Assembly (NCBI GenBank): GCA_964613055.1
Contig: CAZTGD010000001.1
Location: forward strand, 62,001 to 126,000
Direction: 5' to 3'
Length of the DNA stretch: 64,000 nucleotides
DNA from: JAXGMQ01 sp964613055
Lineage (GTDB): Bacteria > Caldisericota > Caldisericia > JAAYUI01
Shown here piece after piece: positions 43,898 to 51,143 of this stretch (the first letter of the stretch is position 1; every line of letters starts with the position of its first letter). The notes under the pieces were generated by a model. It was given only the letters and a program-made list of their open reading frames with translations, was not told the DNA's origin and did not search any database. Position numbers and translations under genes: made by a program.

Positions 43898-44988
43898 TGT
43901 GCTATTCCTTTGAGTCTGTCCATATCTATTGCCTCTCCAAAGCTGGTGAATGGTGCGAGAAAGAAATCATCGCTGTAATGACTAGCTATCTCAGCCACCT
44001 TTGATACCTGGTCAAGTGTTACATTGCCGACAAAATTTTCCCTGCAGTCGTGCTTCGCCAGTATGAGACTCTCGGAGAAACACGCGTATGCGCGCTTTGG
44101 TGGCAGTCCTATCTTTGCTTTGCCCGTACACAGATTTGGAGTGGCGACAATTCCTCCGTCAATTACAAGGACATCCTTGCGTATATGCTTGATCTCTTCA
44201 CTGGTGTTTCGGGGTTGGGTGTCATCGTAGATAATGGCGTTTGTTGCGCAGTGTTCGGGTTTTATCAATACCTGGCTTGAACTGGTCGTTACTATTATCA
44301 CCTTGGCTTTCTTCAGGTCGTTGATGTTGTTGCTTGTCAAAACCCTCTCAGGTATACCGCCATTTGAAACGATATCATCCTTAAGTCTGTTCAGTTTGTT
44401 TATATTCCTGGCAATGAGAATCAGGTTACACCCCATCTTGCCAAAGTGCCTGCTAACCGCTCCTCCAACAGACCCCGAGGCCCCCAGAATGGCTATCGTT
44501 ACATTCCTAAGATCAACACCCCTTATCTGTGCTAGTTGCTCGATGGATTTGATGGTTATGAAGGCTGTATAGGCGTTACCAGTGGTGATTGATACAGGAT
44601 GTCCATTGAATCGATTCATAAGATCTTGCCCCTGTCTGGTGATGGGAGCTGTCAGAGCTCCCAAACCAACAACAAGATGCTCCCCCTTCGATTGATATAT
44701 AGCCATATTGATAGTCGTGTTGATCTTTTCAAGAGCTCGTTTCTTCATCATCCTCTGCTCTGCAAGGTCATCACTCACTATCTGAGAGCCCTTGAGGGGT
44801 ATTACACCAAGCCAACCGATGGGTATCTGCTTGTTGTGAATGCTAGTAAATTCAGGTGGCAATAAAGGTATAATACTCTCTAATTCCTGTTCACTTAACT
44901 TTATAAATTCAGGGTGCTGTAATCCTACATTTTCAAGATATTCTTGGTAAGTATTTCGGGGGTGTACCAGAAACAATGATTTGTTCAT
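43894..44988 (-). CDS. Long-chain acyl-ACP reductase (AAR)-like protein, copy 1
   Basis: Expected to reduce acyl-ACP to fatty aldehyde with NADPH. 364 residues, similar end to end to cyanobacterial AAR: N-terminal domain (MNKSLFLVHPRN ... LPPEFTSI), LGALTAPITRQG, SITTGNAYTAF (about 133-143), Rossmann motif LGASGSVGGAVSRHFG (168-183), DDTQPRNTSEE, VIDGGIV, and RAYACFSESLILA with Cys303 at the place of the known catalytic cysteine. Automatic annotation would call it shikimate dehydrogenase-like. ATG at 44988 follows GGGGAGAG, which includes the end of a G10 tract. Composition is close to the rest of the chromosome, unlike copy 2. Confidence 0.82.
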   Translation of the reverse strand: MNKSLFLVHPRNTYQEYLENVGLQHPEFIKLSEQELESIIPLLPPEFTSIHNKQIPIGWLGVIPLKGSQIVSDDLAEQRMMKKRALEKINTTINMAIYQSKGEHLVVGLGALTAPITRQGQDLMNRFNGHPVSITTGNAYTAFITIKSIEQLAQIRGVDLRNVTIAILGASGSVGGAVSRHFGKMGCNLILIARNINKLNRLKDDIVSNGGIPERVLTSNNINDLKKAKVIIVTTSSSQVLIKPEHCATNAIIYDDTQPRNTSEEIKHIRKDVLVIDGGIVATPNLCTGKAKIGLPPKRAYACFSESLILAKHDCRENFVGNVTLDQVSKVAEIASHYSDDFFLAPFTSFGEAIDMDRLKGIAQ

Positions 44989-45157
44989 TGTTCTCTCCCC
45001 CCCCCCTATACTCAAAGATAGGTACTAGGTTCGGTGGTGAATTGGGCATCAAAACTTCTAGAGTTTCCTCCAGTAGTCCGTTGACATTTTGACCCAAGGA
45101 AGATAAGTCATCTTTAAATGATTTCCTTGCGTGTATCAGAAAAAGAGACCTACTCAT
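44933..45157 (-). CDS. Extra AAR N-terminal domain with a G10 tract; frame-switch candidate
   Basis: 74 codons, first gene of the island, with AAGGAG ten bases upstream. MSRSLFLIHARKSFKDDLSS ... PPNLVPIFEY aligns with residues 1-50 of AAR copy 1, then runs into AGG-GGG-GGG-GGA (G10) and 20 unrelated residues. With G9 (or G12) the frame would run straight into AAR copy 1, giving a protein of about 420 residues with two N-terminal domains; with G11 it would stop at once. In the present state it makes a short domain-only peptide. Confidence 0.65.
   Translation of the reverse strand: MSRSLFLIHARKSFKDDLSSLGQNVNGLLEETLEVLMPNSPPNLVPIFEYRGGGENNEQIIVSGTPPKYLPRIS
44997..45006. repeat. G10 homopolymer tract at the junction with AAR copy 1
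   Basis: C10 on the plus strand, G10 on the coding strand. It sits within the first island gene and 8 bases before the start codon of AAR copy 1, so it both decides the reading frame and supplies part of the next ribosome site. Confidence 0.95.
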
Positions 45158-45216
45158 AGCACAAATACTCCTTCTGGATTACATCTAATTGAAAGTAAAC
45201 TGAAAACATGGGAAAC

Positions 45217-45244
45217 ATTATAAAGATGTCATTACAAATGTCAA
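45217..45244 (-). promoter_or_regulatory. Perfect-consensus promoter of the AAR island
   Basis: Minus strand TTGACA (45244-45239), 16-base spacer, TATAAT (45222-45217): six of six matches in both boxes, the best promoter in the window. It lies between hutU and the first island gene. A 10-base palindrome ACATTAATGT (45247-45256) lies next to the -35 box. Confidence 0.85.
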
Positions 45245-45290
45245 ACACATTAATGTATATGTTTACATATTGTGATTGAAATGTGAATGT

Positions 45291-46985
45291 CTATTCCCAG
45301 AGTGGTATCCTGATGTTGTGTTTCTTTGCGCTCTGCTGAGCAAGCTCATACCCCGAATCGACATGCCTGAAGATCCCTGTGGCTGGATCATTGATTAGAA
45401 CACGCTTGATGCGTTTTTCAGCCTGCTCTGTGCCGTCTGCAACGATAACCTGCCCGGCGTGAACAGAGAATCCAATGCCAACTCCACCGCCTCCGTGAAC
45501 CGAAACCCAGGATGCACCAGATGCCGTGCTAGTGAGTGCGTTGAGGATAGCCCAGTCTGCCACAGCATCGGAGCCATCCTTCATCGATTCAGTCTCACGG
45601 TTGGGTGATGCCACTGAGCCACAGTCGAGGTGGTCTCTGCCGAAGACTATTGGAGCGAATATCTTACCCTCCCTCACCAGTTTGTTTACAGCGAGACCAA
45701 ACCTATCCCTATCTCCGTATCCCAACCAACAGATTCTGGAGGGCAGACCTGGGATGTTCTCAAACTTGAGTTTTTCTGAAGCCATGTCGATCCAACGGAT
45801 AAGCGCTTTGTCCTCTGGGAACATCTCTCGGATGAGGTTGTCTGTTACGTATATATCGTTTGGATCACCAGACAGTGCCGCCCACCTGAATGGACCCTTG
45901 CCTTCGCAGAACAATGGCCTAATGTATGCTGGAACGAAACCCGGGAATGAAAATGCTCTGTCATGATCAAGCCCTTCCTTGACGGCTTGTTGGCGGATGT
46001 TGTTTCCATAATCAAAGGTTATAGCCCCTTTATCCATCATATTTAGCATCGCTTCAATGTGCGTCTTCACTGCACGATATGATTCTTTCAAGTACTTCTT
46101 TGGGTCAGTGCTTCTCAACTTGAGTGATTCTTCGTAAGTCATACCGTTTGGAACATAACCTCCGAGCATATCGTGGGCAGAGGTCTGGTCTGTAAGAACG
46201 TCAGGGATGAAGTTCATCTCAATGAGTTTGGGGAGCACATCTGCGCAGTTACCGACCAATCCGATTGACAAAGCTTTACCGTTTTTCTTGGCTTCCTTTG
46301 TCCATTTGACTGCTTCACTGATGTTGTGAGTCTTCTTGTCCAGATAGCCTTCCGATATCCTCTCATCGATCATCTGTTCATCAACATCAACGATGAGGCA
46401 AACACCACCGTTCATCGTGACAGAAAGCGGTTGAGCACCACCCATCTGACCGCATCCACCAGTCAGTGTTATTGTACCCTTGAGTGAACCATTGAAGTGT
46501 TTTTCAGCAAGTGCGGAAAGGGTGTTGTATGTGCCTTGCAGGATGCCCTGAGTACCTATGTAGATCCAAGAACCGGCAGTCATCTGTCCATACATCATCA
46601 ACCCCTTGCGCTCGAGATCATCGAAGTACTCCTGTGTTGACCAGAATGGAACTATAAGTGAGTTGGCGAGGATTACTCGTGGTGCATCCTCGTGGGTTGT
46701 TATTATACCAATAGGTTTTCCTGATTGGATGAGCAGTGTTTCATCATTCTCCAGATTCTTAAGCGCTTTCTCGATTGCCCAGTAGGAATCCCAACCCCTT
46801 GCGCATCGACCGGTGCCTCCATAGATTATGAGTTCTTTCCATTTACTCGTCTGTTCAAGATTGTTCTGAAGCATCCTCAAAGCCGCTTCCTGAAGCCAAC
46901 CCTTGCATGTCAGCCTTGTTCCCCTCGTCGCTTTGATCTGTTTGTCTGGGGCTGAATCCTCATACGATCTGTTGTAGTTACCCAT
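45291..46985 (-). CDS. hutU: Urocanate hydratase HutU
   Basis: Second step of histidine breakdown: urocanate to imidazolonepropionate, using tightly bound NAD+. 564 residues, full length. Seen: YGGTGRCARGWDSYWAIEKA, GSWIYIGTQGILQGTY, LTGGCGQMGGAQPLS, the region near YGDRDRFGLAVNKLV, and HGGGGVGIGFSVHAGQVIVAD. AAAGGTGA precedes the ATG. It follows the vWA/FHA gene by two bases, with no other hut genes in the window. Its last 45-60 bases are repeated at 40788. Confidence 0.97.
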   Translation of the reverse strand: MGNYNRSYEDSAPDKQIKATRGTRLTCKGWLQEAALRMLQNNLEQTSKWKELIIYGGTGRCARGWDSYWAIEKALKNLENDETLLIQSGKPIGIITTHEDAPRVILANSLIVPFWSTQEYFDDLERKGLMMYGQMTAGSWIYIGTQGILQGTYNTLSALAEKHFNGSLKGTITLTGGCGQMGGAQPLSVTMNGGVCLIVDVDEQMIDERISEGYLDKKTHNISEAVKWTKEAKKNGKALSIGLVGNCADVLPKLIEMNFIPDVLTDQTSAHDMLGGYVPNGMTYEESLKLRSTDPKKYLKESYRAVKTHIEAMLNMMDKGAITFDYGNNIRQQAVKEGLDHDRAFSFPGFVPAYIRPLFCEGKGPFRWAALSGDPNDIYVTDNLIREMFPEDKALIRWIDMASEKLKFENIPGLPSRICWLGYGDRDRFGLAVNKLVREGKIFAPIVFGRDHLDCGSVASPNRETESMKDGSDAVADWAILNALTSTASGASWVSVHGGGGVGIGFSVHAGQVIVADGTEQAEKRIKRVLINDPATGIFRHVDSGYELAQQSAKKHNIRIPLWE

Positions 46986-46987
46986 TG

Positions 46988-48319
46988 TTAAATCACCTTT
47001 CTATCGGAAACATAGGCAAAATCGCTTTGAGTGAATTCAATTACTGCCTTGCCTAGTCTAATCCTATCACTGTCTTTGAGGAGTTGTTTGCTGATTATTG
47101 ATTCTTCGTTTACGAATACTCCACTTGCTGAATCTTCATCTGAAATGACATACCCTTGAGGAGTCTCTGTTATCTTTGCGTGTAATGCAGATACGGTTGG
47201 ATCATCAATGAATAGGGTGTTATCGGATGAAGAGCCTATTGTAACAACTTTTTTCCTGATGCGCATTTGCCCGTCACTTGAACCGACCAGGTTAAGCCAT
47301 GCAATATAGTGCACATTACCCTTAACACGTTTCTTTTTGACTGTCTTTCCACCAGGCACTCTCAATCTAAGCATCCGCATGATACCAAGTACGACTGCAA
47401 AGAGTAATGCAATGATGGCAATAATCCATATCCACCATTGAGTTTTTGGCTTTTCTATCTCAAGCTTAGCACTATACTCAAGTGACAAGTCACTGCTAAT
47501 GGACGCTTGGAAGGTTATGTCCTTAACAATAGGTGGTTCATATTCAGGTAGATCAGAAAATTTAATAGAAAATCTTGTGCCTTCTATCTCTTTCCAATCG
47601 ATGATTTTGGGGTGGATGCGGTTGATATCAAACTCCCTGACAAAGAAACCTCCAGTACCTTCAGAGATTGACGTTAATATGTCAACATCCATGCTGATGC
47701 CTGCACTTGGAGGTATGGTAATTATTGGATAGTCAGTTTTGATAGGTGTTTCTTGGATACTCCCCTTGTCAATGCCATCAGATAAAAGGAATATAACTCC
47801 ATCCTCAGGTCGTAATTTAAGCAACTCATTGGCTTCAATCATTGCATCATAAAGCTTAGTATAGTTGCCATTGGCTTTTTGTTTCCCCATCTCTTTGCCC
47901 ACCAGGGCAGGATTGTCGGAGAATTTGAGTATGGTGTTTATGTTCTCCTCAAAGGTTATCATGGAGAATGTATCATTGGGGTGGAAGAGGTTTGCTATCT
48001 CAGTCATCTGATTTTGGCTGTTTTCAAAGTAGTCTTCCATCGTAAGGGAGACATCAACCATGAATAAAACATTTAAGGGTTTCCCGTGGTTTTCAATCCT
48101 GTTGACCGACAGTGGTGCATAGTTCTTGTTATCAATGAGCAAACCAAACTCTGGGTCATGTTCACTTAGGTACTCAGTTAAGATTACATCGACTGAAACA
48201 GTAGGCCAGGATGACACGCTTAAATCATTTACAATTAGACCGGGGGTTGCCAAACAGGGAACAGTAATTATCAACACAGAGAACAGAAGCGATAACAACA
48301 AACATTTCTTCATCTTCAC
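46988..48319 (-). CDS. Membrane protein with extracellular vWA domain and cytoplasmic FHA domain
   Basis: 443 residues. Signal/anchor (about 5-24), vWA domain (about 80-240) with a MIDAS-like DVSLTMEDY and later LLSDGIDKGS, a beta-rich segment, one membrane helix (about 297-318; WWIWIIAIIALLFAVVLGI), then an FHA domain (about 350-435) with IGSSSDNTLFI, SALHAKI and DSASGVFVNEE. The topology would put the vWA domain outside and the phosphothreonine-binding domain inside. The GTG start overlaps the tyrS stop; an ATG six bases later is equally possible. A second FHA reader, together with 27296-27811, for the window's Hanks-type kinase. Confidence 0.9.
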   Translation of the reverse strand: MKMKKCLLLSLLFSVLIITVPCLATPGLIVNDLSVSSWPTVSVDVILTEYLSEHDPEFGLLIDNKNYAPLSVNRIENHGKPLNVLFMVDVSLTMEDYFENSQNQMTEIANLFHPNDTFSMITFEENINTILKFSDNPALVGKEMGKQKANGNYTKLYDAMIEANELLKLRPEDGVIFLLSDGIDKGSIQETPIKTDYPIITIPPSAGISMDVDILTSISEGTGGFFVREFDINRIHPKIIDWKEIEGTRFSIKFSDLPEYEPPIVKDITFQASISSDLSLEYSAKLEIEKPKTQWWIWIIAIIALLFAVVLGIMRMLRLRVPGGKTVKKKRVKGNVHYIAWLNLVGSSDGQMRIRKKVVTIGSSSDNTLFIDDPTVSALHAKITETPQGYVISDEDSASGVFVNEESIISKQLLKDSDRIRLGKAVIEFTQSDFAYVSDRKVI

Positions 48320-49512
48320 TCAGCTACCAACCTTATGTATCTTCTTTTCCCCACCTTTATCAGAACATTTTCTTTCGGTTTGGCAACGGTGTGCTTGATG
48401 TCAGTTATCTGCTTGTTGTCAAGTTTGACAGCACCAGATTTTATAAGCCTTCTGGCTTCAGATTTTGACTTGCACATGCCAAGGGTCGTTATAAGGTCCG
48501 CTATGTTAATGGGATAAGAGTCGGTGGATAGTTTTTTTGTTTTAATATCCTTTGGGAGTTTGTTCTTTGAAAAAACATTCAGAAACTCCTGTTGTGCTTT
48601 TTTTCCAGCTCCATTCTCATGCCAGATATCAGTTATTATATTCGCTAATTCGAGTTTCACATCTCGAGGATTAACGGCATCTTTTAAGTCATTATCATAC
48701 TTTTTAAGTCTCTCAGGCGGAGTGTTGGCTGCATACTTGAGGTAGGTGAGTATGAGTTCGTCTGGTATGCTCATAAGCTTGCCAAACATTTCGTTTGGTG
48801 GATCGAGAAGATCTACCGTGTTGCCTATTGATTTACTCATCTTTATCTTACCGTCAGTTCCTGGTAGTATTGGCATTGTGATGATGGTCTGTGGTTTCAT
48901 ACCCATTTCTCGTTGAAGGTCTCGGGCGGCAAGGAAGTTGAACTTCTGGTCAGTTCCGCCAATCTCAATGTCTGCCTTGATGGCGACCGAATCAAACGCC
49001 TGGGCTACAACATATAACATTTCATGAAGATAGATAGGCGCTTGTTCTCTCATTCGATTGGTGAAGTCGTCTCGCTCGAGTATTCTGGCAACGGTGAACT
49101 TAGCCATCAACTTGATAATGTCCTTGGCGCCCAACTCACCACACCATTCACTGTTGAATCTTATCATTCCCTTCACAGGTTTGAGAATTCGAATGACCTG
49201 GTCCATGTATGTTCTTGCGCTGTCTCTTACTTCTTCCTCTGTCAGGGGTTTTCTTGTTTCGTTCCTGCCAGAAGGATCACCTATCATAGCTGTATAGTCC
49301 CCTACAACAAAGATAACCTTGTGACCGTACTCCTGGAACTGCTGAAGCTTTCTCAAGACCACCGCGTGCCCGAGATGGAGATGTGGCGCTGTTGGATCAG
49401 CACCCAACTTAACAATAAGAGGTCTGTTTAAAGCTAGCTTCTCTTCAATGCCGTCTGCGGGGATAATCTCTTCGCATCCATATTTGAGTTCTTCAATCTG
49501 TTTTTTGTGCAT
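48316..49512 (-). CDS. tyrS: Tyrosyl-tRNA synthetase
   Basis: 398 residues, class I synthetase. HIGH-type motif HLHLGHAVVLRK near residue 41, ADIEIGGTDQKFNFLAARDL for tyrosine recognition, KMSKSIGN near 228, and a C-terminal S4 RNA-binding domain (about 335-395). It resembles the longer TyrRS branch (TyrZ-like). It overlaps the preceding membrane-protein gene by 20 bases and the vWA/FHA gene by 4 bases, an unusual place for a housekeeping synthetase. Confidence 0.97.
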   Translation of the reverse strand: MHKKQIEELKYGCEEIIPADGIEEKLALNRPLIVKLGADPTAPHLHLGHAVVLRKLQQFQEYGHKVIFVVGDYTAMIGDPSGRNETRKPLTEEEVRDSARTYMDQVIRILKPVKGMIRFNSEWCGELGAKDIIKLMAKFTVARILERDDFTNRMREQAPIYLHEMLYVVAQAFDSVAIKADIEIGGTDQKFNFLAARDLQREMGMKPQTIITMPILPGTDGKIKMSKSIGNTVDLLDPPNEMFGKLMSIPDELILTYLKYAANTPPERLKKYDNDLKDAVNPRDVKLELANIITDIWHENGAGKKAQQEFLNVFSKNKLPKDIKTKKLSTDSYPINIADLITTLGMCKSKSEARRLIKSGAVKLDNKQITDIKHTVAKPKENVLIKVGKRRYIRLVAE

Positions 49513-50125
49513 GTTTCACCCATGTGTATGTTACTAATATACTGCTCAAGAGGAATAAAATCGATATAACAAGGTAGATAGAGGGTCGATATACAAACAG
49601 TGGCAACCAGCAAGCGATTGTAAAGGGTAATAAAGATACAGACATCCTCATTTCCAAAAAACTGTGCCTGGATACGATAAAGCTGAAGAACCAAGTGATG
49701 TAATATATACTCACTGCAAGAGTGCTTAAAACTATAAAGAAACTTCGCATATCCTGAAGGATTTCTGTCGAGTTTTCTGGAAATACAATGAATACAATCC
49801 ATGGGATGATCGACAATAAAAGAGCAAAGCTTTTCTGCCCTATGCCCCAGTATGTTCCTTTGTTAAACAGAACCCATAATGAGGATACAGCAAATTCGAA
49901 TAAGAAGATAAATGCAATGATCTCAAAAGAAGAATTGACAATAAGCCTTGATAAACCTATTAAAACCATACCAGTTGCCAATGAGAGATATGCTGTTGCC
50001 CAAGCAAAGTTGGCGAAGCTTCTTGATGAAATAAACCTACTGTAGGCTCGAAAGATCAGTACTGCAATAATAACTGCAGACAATAAAAACGTCCATCCAG
50101 ACAATTGGTTTACTATTTGATTCAT
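49493..50125 (-). CDS. Polytopic membrane protein of unknown function
   Basis: 210 residues with about seven hydrophobic helices spread over the whole length (near 12-28, 40-62, 68-90, 98-118, 128-150, 160-178, 182-203). It resembles histidine-kinase-type 7TM sensor modules or DUF-type membrane proteins, but I recognise no family motif. It follows the DUF4388 gene by two bases and overlaps tyrS by 20 bases, so it sits in a tightly packed operon. Confidence 0.72.
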   Translation of the reverse strand: MNQIVNQLSGWTFLLSAVIIAVLIFRAYSRFISSRSFANFAWATAYLSLATGMVLIGLSRLIVNSSFEIIAFIFLFEFAVSSLWVLFNKGTYWGIGQKSFALLLSIIPWIVFIVFPENSTEILQDMRSFFIVLSTLAVSIYYITWFFSFIVSRHSFLEMRMSVSLLPFTIACWLPLFVYRPSIYLVISILFLLSSILVTYTWVKHAQKTD

Positions 50126-50127
50126 GT

Positions 50128-50958
50128 CTATCTTTCACCAATACCAGCTCTGTCTAGTGGTATCATATTACCTTCGCTGTCAATCAAGCTAATCAGATTT
50201 CTACGAAAGAGTTGAGTTACTACCATCGACATCCATTTTTGATCGAGTTTCAGTATATTCATTATCCGCTTAAGGTTTCGTTTTCCATCAATTTTCCTGT
50301 ATACCAAATCCTGCATGGCAGTTTCAACACCGATAACCTTATCATCGAGACTGCCTCGAGGGACAAAAAGGCTCTTGCCGCGGGAGGGGATTGGAATAAG
50401 GGTCATGTTTAATAATTTGTACTCCAGAGATCTAATCAATTCTGATGATTTTAGATCAAATAGAATCCTGTATGATGCGAGGTATCCCAAACCGGATTTT
50501 TCAGCCAGCTGGTTGCATGTGAGTTTGCCATCGACCAGTCTGAGTATCTTCCAATGATCTGGAGTCATTGAGAAATCAGTCATAGCTGATGGTATCTCTC
50601 CGGATACCTCAAACACTTCATCGGGAAAAGGACCCTGGTTTTTAATTATTCGCCACTCTTCAAGCTGTTTTGAACCCTGGATAAGCAAAGAATCAATAGG
50701 CTCATAGACGCTTCTGAGGTCGATCCTACCCCTGTCGTTGAATGAAAAACTGCCAGACTCCCAAGTGAGTAGCTCAAAGAAAGCCGATGCGCCTTTAAGT
50801 TTTGACAATGAGCAGTGATAGAGTCTTCCCGTTTGGAAATAGCATTTCGCCTGACGGGATTGATTCTCAATTGTCAACACGCCCGACTTACCTTCCATTG
50901 TTATTAATTGGAACAACGAATTCAGTTTAAACGATCTAATATCACCTACGAGAGCCAT
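50128..50958 (-). CDS. DUF4388 (PATAN-like) domain regulator
   Basis: 276 residues. N-terminal DUF4388 domain (about 1-110; ALVGDIRSFKLNSLFQLI, GKSGVLTIENQSRQAKCYF, GASAFFELLTWESGSFSFN), a domain found in two-component and gliding-motility regulators. The rest (about 115-276) contains winged-helix-like segments (LTCNQLAEKSGLGYLASYRILFDL). The start at 50958 is fixed by AAGGAGGTGAA; an earlier in-frame ATG lacks a ribosome site. First gene of the run to tyrS, vWA/FHA and hutU, behind a strong promoter and an 18-base palindrome. Confidence 0.85.
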   Translation of the reverse strand: MALVGDIRSFKLNSLFQLITMEGKSGVLTIENQSRQAKCYFQTGRLYHCSLSKLKGASAFFELLTWESGSFSFNDRGRIDLRSVYEPIDSLLIQGSKQLEEWRIIKNQGPFPDEVFEVSGEIPSAMTDFSMTPDHWKILRLVDGKLTCNQLAEKSGLGYLASYRILFDLKSSELIRSLEYKLLNMTLIPIPSRGKSLFVPRGSLDDKVIGVETAMQDLVYRKIDGKRNLKRIMNILKLDQKWMSMVVTQLFRRNLISLIDSEGNMIPLDRAGIGER

Positions 50959-50980
50959 TTCACCTCCTTTGCAAATCTGG

Positions 50981-50998
50981 GTTTGTGATATCACAAAC
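50981..50998. promoter_or_regulatory. Perfect 18-base palindrome in the DUF4388 operon leader
   Basis: GTTTGTGATATCACAAAC, 23 bases ahead of the start codon and about 10-28 bases downstream of the expected transcription start. Likely a repressor operator; as RNA it can fold into a 7-bp hairpin. Confidence 0.8.
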
Positions 50999-51015
50999 TA
51001 TCAAACAACGTAGAT

Positions 51016-51043
51016 ATTTTATGACGTATACATATATTGTCAA
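51016..51043 (-). promoter_or_regulatory. Promoter of the DUF4388-tyrS-hutU run
   Basis: Minus strand TTGACA (51043-51038), 16-base spacer, TAAAAT (51021-51016). Confidence 0.82.
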
Positions 51044-51143
51044 CTTGATCAAACGATTATCCGGGGAAATGTCTAAATAATAATAGATTATATAGGTATA
51101 ATAAAAACAATCTAATTAATGCTTACCATCAAACCTCCAACTG

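Noticed and set aside
41852..45015. Shikimate dehydrogenase assignment for the two paralogues
   Set aside because: Beyond the Rossmann part, the N-terminal domain, the TTGN segment and the YACxxE catalytic region follow acyl-ACP reductase, and the shikimate-binding residues are not seen.
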